This document shows positions 1 to 15,314 of a stretch of DNA of 64,000 nt, piece by piece (position 1 is the first letter of the stretch; every line of letters starts with the position of its first letter). The position numbers were made by a program, and so were the translations under genes. Under the pieces are notes generated by a model, which saw nothing but the letters and a program-made list of their open reading frames with translations, made no database searches and was not told where the DNA came from. The stretch is taken from NCBI GenBank assembly GCA_024305405.1, contig JAKNDB010000099.1:124001-188000 (forward strand), in the 5' to 3' direction. This DNA comes from Dirofilaria immitis. Its lineage: Eukaryota > Nematoda > Chromadorea > Rhabditida > Onchocercidae.

Positions 1-3000
1 ATGATAGATATAATATTGGTAGTGAGAAATTCTCAGATAAAAAGAAGTTCGTCGAGAACAGATATGAATGAACATTGTCATAGGAATACTGACAACAATG
101 CATAAAGGCCCAGAAATATGTGATATTCATTGGACCATAAATATTTTTGGGCCATACGACAATCAGAATTATCAATATTATCAATAATTGAAATGAAAAA
201 AAAAAGAACTTTGTAATAAATTTATATATTATTAATATATGAATGTAAATTAAAAGTTATGAATTAATGATGATAAATATTTCATGATAAATTTAGCTAT
301 TTAATTAACACAAAAATGAAATTTTCTCACTGATTGAAATTATAGTATGATGTTTTAAAATAATATTATCAAAAATTCATAATATAATGAACTTTTATTT
401 ACATTGTTTAAAATGCTTATGCATAAAATACTAATAAAATTTATTTCGAGAATGTTTTGAAAAATAATCTCAAGATTTTTTAATCATAATTATTTGCTAT
501 TGTTTGAATGAAAAATTAATTAAATCTTTAAATTGAATATATTTTAGTGATAATATAATAGGTGACAGAACAGAGCGATCAGAAGAATTGAAAATGAATA
601 GGTTCAAATGAAGGGAGAAGGAAATGGGAAAGGAAAATTGAAGAGTTTTGGAGAGAGCGGAATGGGTTCTTATTAGGGAGATAAGGATTCTTCAATCAGT
701 TCTCTTCGAGAAGACAAACAAGAGAATCAGGATTTTATCCACTTGAAACAAATTCGGTGACAATTGACCGTCTACTGATGACCATCATCTAGCCTGCCAA
801 CTTCATTACTCCATTTTATTCCACAATCCTCTTCCAACCTCTTATAAATCTAAAGAAATGATCGCTAAATTTGTATACTTTGATCACAAACCTCTCAACC
901 ATACCCTTTTACTTTTATTAGCTGTCTAATTTTCTTTTATCTAAAAATACAGTAAATAATTTTATTAATATAGTCATTGCAAAATATAATATTTGATGGT
1001 ACCAATGAATTTCAAAAATATAAATTTAAATTAGAATTTTTATAATTACAAGTACCAATTATAATAGAAAATAAAATAAAATAATTATATAATAAGTTAT
1101 TTTTGGAATGAGCCCTAATTAATGACTTAATTAAAGACTAAAATAAATATTTCAGCATAACACACGTAGTAATAATTATTTAATATACTAACTTATCAAT
1201 TTAATATTTAATATTTAATTGCAATTATTCAATTTATGCCTAATATTAAGTTGATAAACATAAGCAATAAAAATGATAAAATTTTATCAATATTGTCAAA
1301 TATGGGATTCTTAAATTTTTTTTAATTTCTTTCTCATCCCCTTATTGCCTTCAAATTTTTTTGTGTGAATGTTTCTTCAGTATTTCAAACATAATCACAA
1401 ATCGATTATTGTTTTAGGACATATTCGTATGTAAATTAGCTTCTGAAGGAAGAAATAATCCATCAAAAATTCTCATCATTTTCTTATTCCATCTGCAACT
1501 TTCTTTTTCATCTCTTTATTCGATCAAGAACTATCAAATAGAATTATAAGAACTGTTAAATATTTTCTTTAAAATTACAAATGAAGATAAAATTCATCCA
1601 TTCTCATGAAACTAAACGAACTTATTTGGCATTAATTTAGAATGACAGATGAAAAATTTTTCAAAAAAAAAAAAAAGACAAGTTATGCCTAAGGACAAAA
1701 TTTGCTTACGCTTGAAATGATTTGATTTTAACAAACTATTGTTCATTTCTCTAGTACTTCGAGAATCAAATCAAGACTTCTTAATAAAAGTTTAATGTTT
1801 GATGACATCGTTAAATTTGTTACATTTGAATAATAATAAATGTATGAGAAAAATGAGTCAACTTTCTTTTCTTCGTATAGGAAAGATTGATAATTGAAAA
1901 GTTAGTCAAACAAACATAGAGTTAATAAAACAAACTTATTTCGGTATGAGAGAAAGATTAAGTACAAACAATGTAAGGAAGTCAAACTTGGCCTATAAAA
2001 ACAAGTTTTGACAATTGTAAAAGTTATGTTGCTTCGTCTAATATAATTTAAAATTGTTTGATAGAGATTATTGGTAGATCAATAATTGATCATATTGCAT
2101 CGGTTTATTTGAAAATTTGCATAATTTATATCGATATGTATAGATTTTAGTGGATAAGTTTCAATAATTTAACATTAAAAAGAATTTAATGTCAATCGTT
2201 TAGAATAAGAAGAATTTTCGAACGATAGATAATTAAATTTAATAAATCAAAATTATCATTTAAATTGAAAATTATAGCATATTTTAAATAATTTAAAAAA
2301 AAAAAATAATTTCGATTGGATTAATTTTGGTTTATTTACAAAATACAAATATGCTTACTCGGAGAGATGAAAAAATATCACTTTTTGTAATGATATGATA
2401 GATTAGTTGAAAAATGTCATTTCGAGAATTGAAAATCATTGATTGGACAATTTAAATAAAAAAGTAATAGCTTTGCATAAATTTGAAAAAGCAATTTCTA
2501 GTTGAACGACAAATGCATTATTGATGATACAGCATTGCCTAATAAATAATTAAATCTTCGGGCATTTTTTAAATTCAAGGCAAAATTATTCAAAATTCTA
2601 ACGTTTATGCTTTTGTAATGAGAACAAAAGGTAAAATGTAAAAATATATTTTTCCAAATTTCTACAATATGCAATGAAAGCAAATGAAATAATGAAATAC
2701 TCAAATAAATCCCAATTATAATTTTCTATTTTATATTTCGAAATATTTAAAAGTTTTAGTTTTTTAAAAATAGAAATTTAAATATGCAAAATAGAAATAT
2801 GAAAAAGGAGCAATATGTTTTGTTCATCCTATTTCGCTAATAAAACATCAATAAATTCAATTTTATATTAGCAAAGTTCAATTTTATTTTTGTATTAATT
2901 AATTAAAATTTGAATTTATTATTGTATTAGTAAAAGGACATAAAAATTTGAATTGAAATATAATAAAGAAAAAAAGGAATTAATTTTTCATTCTTTTTGA

Positions 3001-3264
3001 TAACTGATAATTAACCAGAAATTGATGAAAGATTTCGAGAAACCGGAAGGCATAATAATAATAATAATATCTTCCTGTATTGGTTGTTGATCAATAACCA
3101 TTCATTAGTCGTTACCAATCGAAATATAATAAAATTTTTTTTTCTCTATTTGAATCTCATTTTGAATAATGATTTTTAAAAAACAAATATAAGAAATATT
3201 TTTCCAACAAGAAATTTTATAGAAACAAAACAAATGAATATCGAGAAGATAGGAGGGCAGGAGA

Positions 3265-3298
<34 letters not shown>

Positions 3299-5050
3299 AA
3301 GAGAGAGAGAGAGAAGAAAATGAAGGATCATAATTTAATCGACTAAATTATATTTTTATTATTTGAAAATATATACTTGCTTTTCGATACTGTCTGCATA
3401 TTGTAGATAATTCTACGGTTCATGAAGGTGATTCGGATGAATATTGGATAATAAATTTTTAATTCTGTTTCCGAGAAAGTATAAATTAAAATAGTTTGAA
3501 TGATACTAGATAGAACTGAATTAAATTAAAAAGTATAGATGAAACTGACAAGGTTGAATTTTATTTTAAAAAATTTCATAAACAAAAGAAATTTGAAAAG
3601 GTACTATTATTACAATACCTTTATTATCCAGTATCCGATTGTTAATGTAATTTATTTTCAAAAATTTATTAAAAATCTTTCATAATTTGTTAATTATTTA
3701 ATTATAAAATAAAATAATTAATTTATGTAATAACACACAAATTGATCGCAAGTTTAGTTCATATTTTTAAATGCGAAAAAATGAAATTATTTATCAAAAT
3801 ATAATCGATTATATTAAAATTTCTCTAATTTGATTATATTTTTTCGAAAATTTTTCAGTTAAAAATTTTATGATAATAGCAGTTAGAAAGAAAAAGGAAA
3901 AAAATTAAGAAATAAGTTCAATAATAAATGGTAAATATTCGAATTTTCATTAATGGACGAAAATATTTATATACGAATATCGGTCAACATAAATGACAAT
4001 TATAGAATGAATTTATTTAATTTTAAGAAATTTTTTAGCAAAATGAAAAATTTAATTTTCAATACAAAATAAAAAAATATTTTGCAAATAAGAATTTTCG
4101 AGAGGAAATGCTAAATCGAATGAATGAATATTTATCAAATTTCGAAATTAACATATCTTATCAGTATTTCTTAATTCTATATATTCATCGCTCTTTGACA
4201 TTTATGCTAAATTTTAGGTTAAAGTGACAATAATAACAGATGGGTTAAGGTCGAACGATATCTTTTTATTCAACAAGTTCAAAATCATTTGGAACCATTT
4301 TGATATAATGGGAGAGTTATACTTAGTGATGTATTCAATATGTTAATGACTTATTTAATAACCATAATTGTAACAATCAACCTGAATGAACAATTATGCA
4401 TATTACGGATGGGAGGTAATAGTTATGCTATTATTATGCTAAAATTCCATATTTGCATGGATGAACATAATGCCAATCTTTTGATATAATAATTTATCAT
4501 TAATTTATATGATAGTAGAAAATTATCACAATGATAATGAAATGATTTTAAAAATGATTAAAAATTAATTTAATCACAACATAAATTAGAAATAAAATAA
4601 TTTTGCTTTTCATTTTTTTCTTTTTTTATAAAAATTTTATGCATTTGCTTAAATGAAAAGAAAAAAAAATTAATTAATTTTTTAAATTCTTTAAAATAAG
4701 AAAATAATTTATTAATTATTGAATTGTTTATATAATGTAACGTTGAATTAATAGTAATAATTTATTTATTTATGGTTAACAAATAATTTTATTAATTTTT
4801 TATTCAATTTTGTATGAGTTAGAAATAATTCATAATAAACAAATATGAATAATTATCATTAGGAAGATAAATAAATGGACAGATATATATGTACCTATTT
4901 ATCCATCAAATGTTTTGTTTATTTTTGGATGATCGAATGAATGGCTACCATTGATGCATATATATAGTAAGTAATAAGTAGATGGATGGATAGATTGATA
5001 GATAAATGGAAGGGAGAATTGATACAAAAGATCAAATTTTGTTGGAGGTT
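1..5050. other. gene-poor AT-rich DNA
   Basis: No exon with convincing codon content or a splice-site pair was found on either strand. The stretch is dominated by A/T runs. A slightly more GC-rich patch lies near 560-860 but has no reading frame resembling a protein. One GA-rich microsatellite (listed separately) is the only clear structure. Confidence 0.6.
3261..3316. repeat. GA/GAAA microsatellite
   Basis: About 55 bases of interrupted GA dinucleotides with regular GAAA interruptions, seen directly. Purine-only on the + strand. Confidence 0.95.
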
Positions 5051-5176
5051 ATGTGGGAATACAGGATGTTCACCATCCTTATTATCTTAATCTGTTCACT
5101 AAACAATAACCCGCCGAAGATACAATGTCAACAAAACTATCCGAAAATTCATTTTAAATTTGATTCATTCATTTAA
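5051..5176 (+). CDS. possible small secreted ORF or first exon
   Basis: A 41-codon frame begins MWEYRMFTILIILICSLNN and ends in TAA. From the second Met (5066) it looks like a signal peptide (hydrophobic FTILIILIC), followed by a polar stretch with one further Cys. No partner exon was identified, and the frame is short enough to be chance in AT-rich DNA. It is listed because its local base composition is less AT-rich than the flanks. No function is proposed. Confidence 0.2.
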   Translation: MWEYRMFTILIILICSLNNNPPKIQCQQNYPKIHFKFDSFI

Positions 5177-8100
5177 TCATTTTTTCGTTTAATATTAATT
5201 ATTCTTTTATTAGGCTTAAATAATATCGAAATTAATAAAGCAATGAAACAAATAAATAAACAATAAATAATAATAACAAATAAATAACAACATTAAACAA
5301 TAAATAAATAATAATTCAAAAGATTAAAATAAAAAAAAAAAGATGAAAAATTAATAAACTCAAGAAAGATGAAGGAAATTGATTTAATGGATATATAAGT
5401 AAATATATAAATAATTCGATAATAAATAACTATAAAAATTATAGCTAAGACAGCAGAAATATGCTTTAAAAAATTGCTAAAAATAATAAACTATAAATAA
5501 ATGTATTCTATAAACTTTAAAGATCATTTCAATTATTATTTCAATTAGATAATTACAACATAATAAATAGTAAATTTCTTTTTGATTAATACATTTATTA
5601 AAATATTAATTTACTCGAGCAATTCCAATAATGATTATAAAAATGATAAGAATTTATTGTTTATTTATAGCTTATATCTATCTAATTTAAACTTAAAATT
5701 TATATCTAATCTAATTTAGGATGAAATTTTTTCCGAAATATTTTAAATTAAATGCAAACTAGGAAATCCAGGAAGATAATCTTAAATTTTTAATGATAAA
5801 ACTCATGTTAGCATCGAAATAGCTTATTTCATTATCATTTCGAATCATTTCAAAGCTGAATGTTTAAACAAAGTATTGAAAAAAATTTCCTCACATAATC
5901 AGTTTTATCAATTATATTTATTTGATATAACTGATAATCCAACAAAAATTTATTTTCAATCTTTTATTAATATTATTTTTATAGCAAATATATTTCCACT
6001 CATATTCGCTTCATATATTATCTAAAAAAGGAGAAACTATTTTTCCAATAAATCTAAAAATTAGCAAAAATATTTTTCGAGAATTTAGAATGATAAAGTA
6101 GTTAATAATGATAAAATAGATTACTGCTATTCAATACAATTATCATAATGTTTTAGGCTTATTACCGTATTATTCAATCATAAAATATTGATCATTTAAT
6201 AAATAATTAATTATCTTAGAAATGATTGAAAGGATTAGTCAATGTGTAATAAATCTTAATTTTAAGCATATCTCTCTGATGACACATATGTTCTTGCTTT
6301 ATGAGTAATTATTATTAATCCGAAATCGAATAATTAAATTATTCAATTCTTGCAAATTTGTTTATCCAAAATAAAAGATTGTAAATGAGAGAAAAAAAAA
6401 GGATAAAAAGTGAAATGAGAGAGATGACAAATAGGATGAGATTGCTTTACCGGAAATAGTTTAGTCAAATAAAGTATATACATTAAAGGTGAAATGTGTA
6501 TGGCACAGCAGGAGGTATGGTCCATTTGATATTGTTTGGTCAATATCGGAACCAATTTTCGTCTCCTTCAAACAGATATAAAAGGTTGAAAATGGAAAAA
6601 AAAAAAGTCATTCAACAATTGAGTATCATTGATTGTCATCATTTTTCTATAGAAATTATTTTACTAACATATCTGGTTAGCATCGCTTTATCATTTTATG
6701 ATATTTTTTATTTAATTTTTTGATAGAAAATACATTTAATCAATGATCGATGATTAATTTGATTATTGAAAAGAAATGATTGAAAAAAGAAAAAATTTAA
6801 TGAAATAAATAAAATATAAGAAGTGCATTGTTTAGAAATAATTCTTTTTTTTTCTTTTTAGATTTTAATAAAAAGAAATTTTGGGAAAATTATAAATTGT
6901 AATATCTTTTTTTCTTTTCAAAAATCGTTTTATCTCATTAAATTTTAATTAAACGAATATGAGATTTATTGAAAAATAGTAATAATTATTATAGACGAAT
7001 GAGCACGATAAGAAGGAAAATGATTGAAGATTTCAAAGAGAAGGTAAAGGGTTCAAATAAAAAAGGTTTTATCGAAGGCATATCATTACCATCAAAAGGT
7101 GATATTACAAAAGATGATTGATTGATTAAGGTCGAGAGCATGACATGTCAGTATATTCTAAAGATAAGTGAAAATAAGTTAACCTTTCATTTTCCTATCT
7201 ATCATTTTACTATCTTTTTTTTTTTTTATGTTCTCTAATCATTTATATTAGCAATATTTCATCTCATAAATTAATATTCCAACATATTTACAATTTTTTA
7301 ATTGTAATAGCAAACTAATTAGTTGCTGATTATAAATTTTGAAAAAAGTGATAAAATTAAGTAATTAATAAATAATATTTTAATCATTTCATTTTATTTA
7401 TATTTTTCTATTCAAATATTATTTTATTTAATGTCTAAAAATAATTTCTTTTATTATTAATTAATAAAAATTTTGGCAAGAAATTAAATTTAAGAAATAA
7501 GCCAAACATTATAGTAATGGAATGGAATAATTGTTGGCTAAAATTAATAAAAAATGAAATATTTATTAAATGATTATGTAGTGAAAAAATTTTAAGCAAA
7601 CTTAAAAACTTAGCTCAAATAAACTAGGCTAATTTTGCATTCTGTGCCGGATATTTCAAATATCCATCAAATTTGGTAATAAAAAAATGATAAATTAGGT
7701 AAAAATTATTGATGCTGCTAACATATATATATATATGCATAGGATAGTAAAATATAAAATGAAAAATAATTTGAAACTATCAATTTTTTTAAGAAAATGA
7801 TGAATAATGCAAAAGTAAACAATCAACTTGAAAGGATTAGAAAAACAATTTTGAAATTTTAAAATTTAAAATAAATTAAATTTGTGAAAATCTTGCATAA
7901 TATCAATCGATAACAATTATTCATAAGCAATAAAGAATCGTTTAAAGCTTAAAGCTTAAAGTAAAATAAGAATTTGAATAATTTCTAACAAATTATTTAT
8001 TCATATTTTTCATCATCCTTAATTTGCATATGAGTATTACTAATTAATGATTAACAATATGTTAAATACTTAGAATTTGCATATTTTTAAAACTTAAAAA

Positions 8101-8640
8101 CATTCATCATTTCATTCATCCTACTAGGCATACTATACTTCCTCTTTCTCTTACATACATAATTATTAATATTTGCTATTCTTTGTTATATTATTCTTAA
8201 ATTATAATAATTTCTGTGATCCTTCAAATTATAATACTATTACTATTACTACTACTACTATACAATTTTTTCTTATTTCTTTAAGAGTTAACTTAAATTT
8301 TGATTATTCAAAGGAAAATTTAATTTTCAAAAACGCACTTCTACGTATTGTGTCACGGAAAAGGCAATATCACATTTGTGAATGACAAGAAGGAATTGAA
8401 ATTCTTTTTTTTCTTTAGATTTTATAATTTTTTTTTTTTTAAATGACTAAAAAGCTTACAAATGTTATTTGATGATCCCTTTAAACTAATAAATTTCCTT
8501 ATTTTCTATTTCTTTTAAAATTATTTCAAAGAAAGTTGCGTATCAACTACTGTCATCTTTTAAATCTTGAATTCATCAAATCTATCGTTATCACAAAATT
8601 TTGAATAATTTCAAGAATTTTTCTGATTGCTTAAAAATTT

Positions 8641-8766
8641 AATTTAAAATAAAAAGGAAGAGAGAAAGGAAAAAAATTGAATTTAAAATAAAAAGGAAGA
8701 AAGAAAGGAAAAAATTGAATTCAAAATAAAAAGGAAGAGAGAAGGAAAAAAAATTGAATTTAAAAT
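8641..8766. repeat. three-copy tandem repeat, about 39 bp
   Basis: Three consecutive near-identical units, each with a TTAAAATAAAAAGGAAG core followed by an A/G-rich tail and ATTG. Unit lengths differ by a few bases through A-run variation and a GAGA/GAAA change. Seen directly. Confidence 0.9.
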
Positions 8767-9755
8767 TTTCAAAACGTTAAATATTGTTTATATTTTATTA
8801 TTATTATTTAATTATCCTTATATGGCTAATAAAATTTATTAACGTTGCATGCTAAAATAAAGATAATTTTTTTTTTGTTAAATTTAATTTATTATAATGA
8901 TTTTGCATCAAAGAGAAATAAAATTCAACATTCTTGCAATAATTGTTTAACGACCTTTGTTAAATGATCCGTTGCTAATTCTAATTCGTAAAGCTTCCCG
9001 AAATTTGAAATTTAAGCATTGAAAATATTAGCTACAATTATTTTAAGAATGATGAATTTAAAAATTCCTCATTCCTGCTATTAATTCAATTTCTATATTC
9101 GATGGAATAAGTAAATTTTGAAATTTCGCTTAAATTATTAGCTTCATTTGTATTTTCATTTCCTTTTAATTTTTTCAAAATTTTAAATCTTTGAAAAAAG
9201 TAATATTAGCATTAGGATTATAACTATTTTTAAATTTTTATAAAGTTTCTTCTGCATGATCGTATCATTCATCGTTTTGTATTTTAAATTAATAGCGAAA
9301 TTAATTTTATCAAAATTTATTTAAAATTCAATCGAAGAGATTTTTAACAAATTTATTTTATTAATTTTAATTAATAAATTATAGCTTTTGAAGAATTATT
9401 CTAATATATTAAATATGAATATTTATTTAAGATAGTATTTCGATTATCCGAAATTATAAGATCAATGATAATGTAACATTTTATGATGTACATCAGAAAG
9501 CTTTAAATATGTTAAAGTGATAATTATTACATACAAATAATATTTAACAAAATTTTAAAGTTAATATATTAAATTAACATTTTCATTTATCTAATGTTTA
9601 GCCTTCAAGTTAATTCATCATGATCTAATTGATATGATTATATTGCTCAAATTAGACTAAATAAGGTAAGCCTATTTTAACAAAAATAATAAAATATAAA
9701 ATGATAGCTTAGTATAAAAGAAATTTGAAGTATAGAAAAACATTCTCATTTAAAG

Positions 9756-9880
9756 CAATAATAATAATAACAATAATAATAATAAGTAATGATAATAATA
9801 ATAATAGTAATAACAATAATAATAATAATAACAACAATAATAATAATAAGTAATAATAATAACAATAATAATAATTAAAA
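9756..9880. repeat. AAT trinucleotide tract with AAC and AGT interruptions
   Basis: About 125 bases of AAT repeats interrupted by AAC, AGT and GAT units. Larger blocks recur inside it (AATAATAATAAGTAAT appears more than once), suggesting segmental slippage. Seen directly. Confidence 0.95.
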
Positions 9881-12800
9881 ACATAATACTTCCAATGAAT
9901 ACATATTAATATGTTAAATGAAATATTATATTAAAATGAAAAATTCAAATGAAAAATTACTGTTTGCATAAACGATCCATCCATCTATCCATCCTTCATT
10001 TCCTCCGATAAAATGAATTGAAAATTTGACTTAATAATGATGAAATATGAAATTTCTACGAGGAAAGCCAGGAAAGACGAAAGCGGAAAAATGAAGTAAT
10101 CTATGGATAAATGCCAAATGAAACCAATTCTATTGGTTAAGGCAATTTTACTGGCCAAGCAACAACTATATTGTCCTCTGGAGAATATACAATCCATCTC
10201 TTTTATAGCCTAATTATATATATACGTATGTATATGTGCCATAAACTACTGCTTCTTCATAGAGTCTTTTAAATCAATTTTTTTCCTATCTTTTTCACTA
10301 AATTCTTTCAAGAATTTAAAATTCATTCCATTTTGAGATTCTAATTTAAAATTTCATCATATACAATTGTTTCTTATTTTAAAAATAATAAAAAAAAAGC
10401 TTTTGAATGAAATAAATAGATGTTTATATAATCGAGAATCAGTGTAATTAGAAATAATTGAATTAAATATTGTAAAAGCAGAGCATCATAAATCGGTTAA
10501 TATACCGATGGTATTTAATAATAAATTGGATACATTGATAATGTTAATAGTGAGCAATAATTTAGTAGTAATTATCTTTCCTAAATTTACTGCATAAAAT
10601 AATATTGATATTTTTATTGATAAATGATTACAAAAATCAAAATGAAATGAATGCTTTTTTTTCATTTTATTTTTGTATTAATTTATACATCTATCAATTT
10701 TTAATAAATAATTATTATAAATACTGAAATAATTATTATCTTTATTATAATATGCTTTCTAATAATAAATATATAGACAGAATATATTAAATCAAATAAA
10801 CAAAGCTAAAATATTTAAACATCAACAATAAAATATTAATTATTTAATTAGCTAAGAATGAATTTTAATTAAATCACTCTAATCATTTTTTGCTTATTAA
10901 AAACGATAAAATATAAAACAAAAAAATTTGTGGAATTTAAAAATTTCATAGGCAACTGTTACTTTTGCAAAAATTATAAAACTACTACAAATATGATTTA
11001 AACGATTTGATACGATCAACTAATTGTAAAAGACAAAAGAAAAAATAAAGAAATTGTTATCGGAAATATTTGTAACCACAAAATTGACGATAAATGTCCG
11101 ACGAAGACAATTATCAAAAGTGTAATGAGATGGTTTATCAAAGTGTAATAAAAATGTTAAACTTTAATACTTTTCCAAAATTAATAGCAACTGTTGCATT
11201 TCATTTTTATCTTCTATTAGTTTTATTTTTAAAGAATTAAGTCAATTGCTAAAAAAAAAAAAAAAAAGAAAATGAAGTTTTTGTTTCGGATTATTGAAAT
11301 AAGTTCATTATTTGTTGCAGTTATATTCAAATGATAAGATAATTAAATAATGATTCTGACTTTGTAATCATTTTTCTCAATTTCATTTATCAATTAATTT
11401 CATTTATCAATTATTCATTGATAATATTAATTTATTAAATTATTTGAAGAATTTTTGTTCCAAAGAATAGCGAAATACATAAAACAATTAACTGAATAGT
11501 TTAATATAAAAATTTAATTGAAATTAATTAGGAAGGTCGTACATGAAATTCTTTTTATTGAAATTTCCGTCAATTTTTTTCAAATTCTGAATGAATTGAA
11601 CAAAAAGCGAAAAAACAAATAACTGATTTTTAATTGATAAATGTAAAAGATAACAATTGATATCGATTTTTAACCGATAAATATAAAAGATAATCACTGA
11701 TATCATCATTATATTTATGAGTTCTTCAACAGAATTATATTATTAAAACAATCTCTTGTAACAATTCCGTCGAGATATTAAAAATTTTGAATAATTTACG
11801 GTTGAGATCAATCTCACTCAATATTTAATTTATTAAATAAAATTAATGAATATGATTTGTCGTAAAGTTATCTAATTTATGAATCATTAAATAATATTAC
11901 TATCAAACTGATTATCAGTATAGTGCACTTATCATTGATAATTATATTAAATTAGACAAAATTGAAATATATGTCTATTTTTGAATATGAATATTATAAC
12001 TAATGTTTGTTATCATAGTTTAGATATATTGTAATAGATATAGTATGATTTGAATGAAGCAGATTAAATTTGAATTTCTAAATGTTAATTTATCGTTAGC
12101 GTTAATCATTTCAATGATATTGAAATGATCATTCATTGCATTCTTAGCGAATCTTATTTTGCAAAAGTTTGTTAATTGATAATATTTGATAATGTTAAAA
12201 GTATGTATCAGAAAAAGGAGAAAAGAAGAAATTAAAATTTCATAAAATTAAATAACAATTCAATTAACCATTAAACAAAGGCTATTATACTTATTTTAAT
12301 TTATGCAAAATGATGAAATGAATCATTTCAGTTGAATATATTTTATGACATTTATTTACCAAATAAATTGTTTATTTAATGATAAAATGTAAAATATTAG
12401 CAACACATTTAATAGCATATTATATAAAGTATATACCAATGTGCAAATTTAGCTTTTAAATTAAAATTGTTTTACGATAGTACTTAAAATTAAACTATAT
12501 AAAGAGCAGTAATAATGATAATAATAAATGATAAAAATGATAAGTATAGTTGAAGTGATTGAAGGAATAAATGTTAAATGATGATGATAAATGAGTGATG
12601 ATAAACTGTAATTTAACAACAATCTTACGAGGCAGAAGACGATACTACTAATTCGATAATTACAATGATAAATGACGATGGAATGAATGTTATTTAGTAA
12701 TATGATAATGACAAATGATGAATAGTGTAATTGGATGATGTTTAACATAATGAAGTATTTCTTTCTAATCAGTAATAATCGGTGAATAAAATTGGCACAT

Positions 12801-15314
12801 TTTACGAATGTAAAATTGGGTTATTATAATACGAAATAAAATCCAATCAATAATTTAAAGAAATTTAATACCAACATAAAAGCTATTCATTTAACATTTT
12901 GAATAATTTATCGTATTGCTTATTTAATTTCGTTTTCCTATCGTATTATAGCAACAACGATAAGTTAATCAATTAATCAAATTTGATTAATCAATTAATG
13001 CTAATCAACAAAGCAGACATTCATTTCATATTAACATAATGATATCATTTACAATGAATTATTAATAATTATTTTAGCAAATAACTTTTATTGTTTCATA
13101 AATTATTAATATGAAATAATTTTGAAACTAACTAATTATTGCTTATAAAAAAAAAAAAGAAATTCAAATTTATCATCTAAAGTAATTAATGAAAGAATCA
13201 TTTTAGATATAAAAAAAAGGTTGAAAAATAAGAATATTTGTTTTAAATTATTTAACAATTACTATTTTAGCATTTATTTCAAATTTATTCGAAAATTAAT
13301 CAATACAATTGATGCTAAAACTGATAATGATATGAAAATGATTGATTTCAAAATTTTCACAATTTCAAAAAAAAAAAAAAGAAACAAGACATTTAAAAGG
13401 TATAATATTGGAAGGTTTTTATTTGGATAAAATTTTCACTTTTATTTAGATTAGGAATGTGGTATGAAACGGAAATTTATCAAACTAAAATACAATATAT
13501 ATTAGCTTTTAGGATAAAATTAATCCTATTGATTAGATTTTTTTAGCTTAATACTAACTACTATATTATCTATCAGTTTTAGGGCATTCATGATAAGTTT
13601 TTAACTTCTTTGTTCTCTCTTAAAATTTGTGAAATTATCTTTTATCAATCTAAAAAAATCAAAAATATCTATGTTATGTAGTATTTCACGAGAATATTTT
13701 CATATCATTTATCATAATTATTTCATTTCTTCATTATCTCGCTATTATTGCCTTATCAAATTGGAATGATTTTAATTTATAAGCTATATTTTTGTTCACT
13801 AAAGTTTCCTTAAATTTCAGTAAAAAGATTATTCTTTAATTGCATAAAATAAATAAGCATAAAACAAATACATTGATAACATATCGGTACAATCATATAA
13901 ACAATAAAATTATTGAATATTTCATTTCTAATTAATATTGGCAAATTTTTCCATTTTTGTAGATTTTGAATATCAAAAATAAATTTTATTCAATTAAAAA
14001 GTTTTTATCTCACAAAAAACTTTTCGTGTGATTCTACAAAGTTTCAACGAATTATACGGAATTTAAAACTTCATTTTTCAATTTTTTTCCGAGAAAGGAT
14101 TGATATATTTGATAAAAATTTTTAATAAAATTATTTCGAATTAAATTTGAGAGAATAAATAATAGGAATTAAATATTTGCAAAAATTTATTAAATTTACC
14201 ATAAATTCCATATATGAAAAGAAATCATACAAATTATTATTATTTAATGAAAGATGGTTGCATATGTTTGCAGATTGCAAATGCAAGTTATTGCATGCAT
14301 GCATCGTATTTAATCATTGATAATATATGTAATAAAAAATTATTTAATTTCAAAACTTTGTTTATAATTTTATTGAATTTCTATTAACAATTAACAATGA
14401 TTCTCGTTGATCAACGATGACCTGAATGATTATTAACAATTGTGATGAATAGTTGATTAAAATTTGCGAAAATAATTAACGATATTATACTTATTATATT
14501 AACAATATTATCAGGACTATGATGAATTAGCAATTTTTGACGTTCCTAAAATTATCAGTTTATCATTGTGATGATATAACAATTATTTGGTAATTGAAAA
14601 TCAAGAAATTATTTATTATTTCTTTTTAACTCTTTACCAAATGAATAGTTTTATATTTGCGAGCTTAAAATAAGCATATATATTTGGTCTGCGAATTTAT
14701 CCATTTTTTTGTTGTCACGTTGATTCCAAAGCTTGCGATGTTTACTCCATCATTTCAAATATCAGAATACAAGCAAGATATCAAATATTTTAAATCACTT
14801 TTTCATCACTTTATCACTAGTTGTGAAAATAAATAACTTTATCATTGTTATTTGAAATATTTAAATTTTTCAAAATTTTATTACAACTCTCATAAAATAT
14901 TTAGTTTTTAATTAATATTATATATGAGAATAATTTCCATCAATCGTTAATTGGAAAATATTCGTATTTGAAAATATGATTAATTATAATAATTAATAAA
15001 TTCTGCTATAATAGATACCAAATATTTGGTTTTTGATTATAATTCGATATGAGAAGATGGAAATATCGATGAGAGGAAAATTTGAAAATGTCAAACATAT
15101 GAACCCATAAGAAAGTATTTATCGAAGATGTCATGGTCACTAATGACTAATGATAAGGAAAAGATTTGATAAAATTTGCCTATAAATTCGTCGCAAATTT
15201 CATTTCTTTCCCTTTTATCATCTCATTTCCATTTCCTCATTTCTTTTTCCATTCATAAATTTTCTTTAAATTAATTATTCGAAAAACTCTATCGATGTTA
15301 CTAATTCATCTGGA

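Larger units (their letters stand above)
5177..15314. other. long intergenic AT-rich desert
   Basis: About 10 kb in which I see no supported gene. It holds simple-sequence tracts, a three-copy tandem repeat near 8641 and a long AAT-type tract near 9756. The open frames of 60-95 codons (for example 12461-12748 on the minus strand) are low-complexity translations of TAA/ATA-rich DNA and lack splice context. Confidence 0.6.

Noticed and set aside
12461..12748. 95-codon minus-strand frame
   Set aside because: Translation is low-complexity Ile/Tyr/His/Ser from ATAATGATG-type repeats; no splice sites or family similarity.
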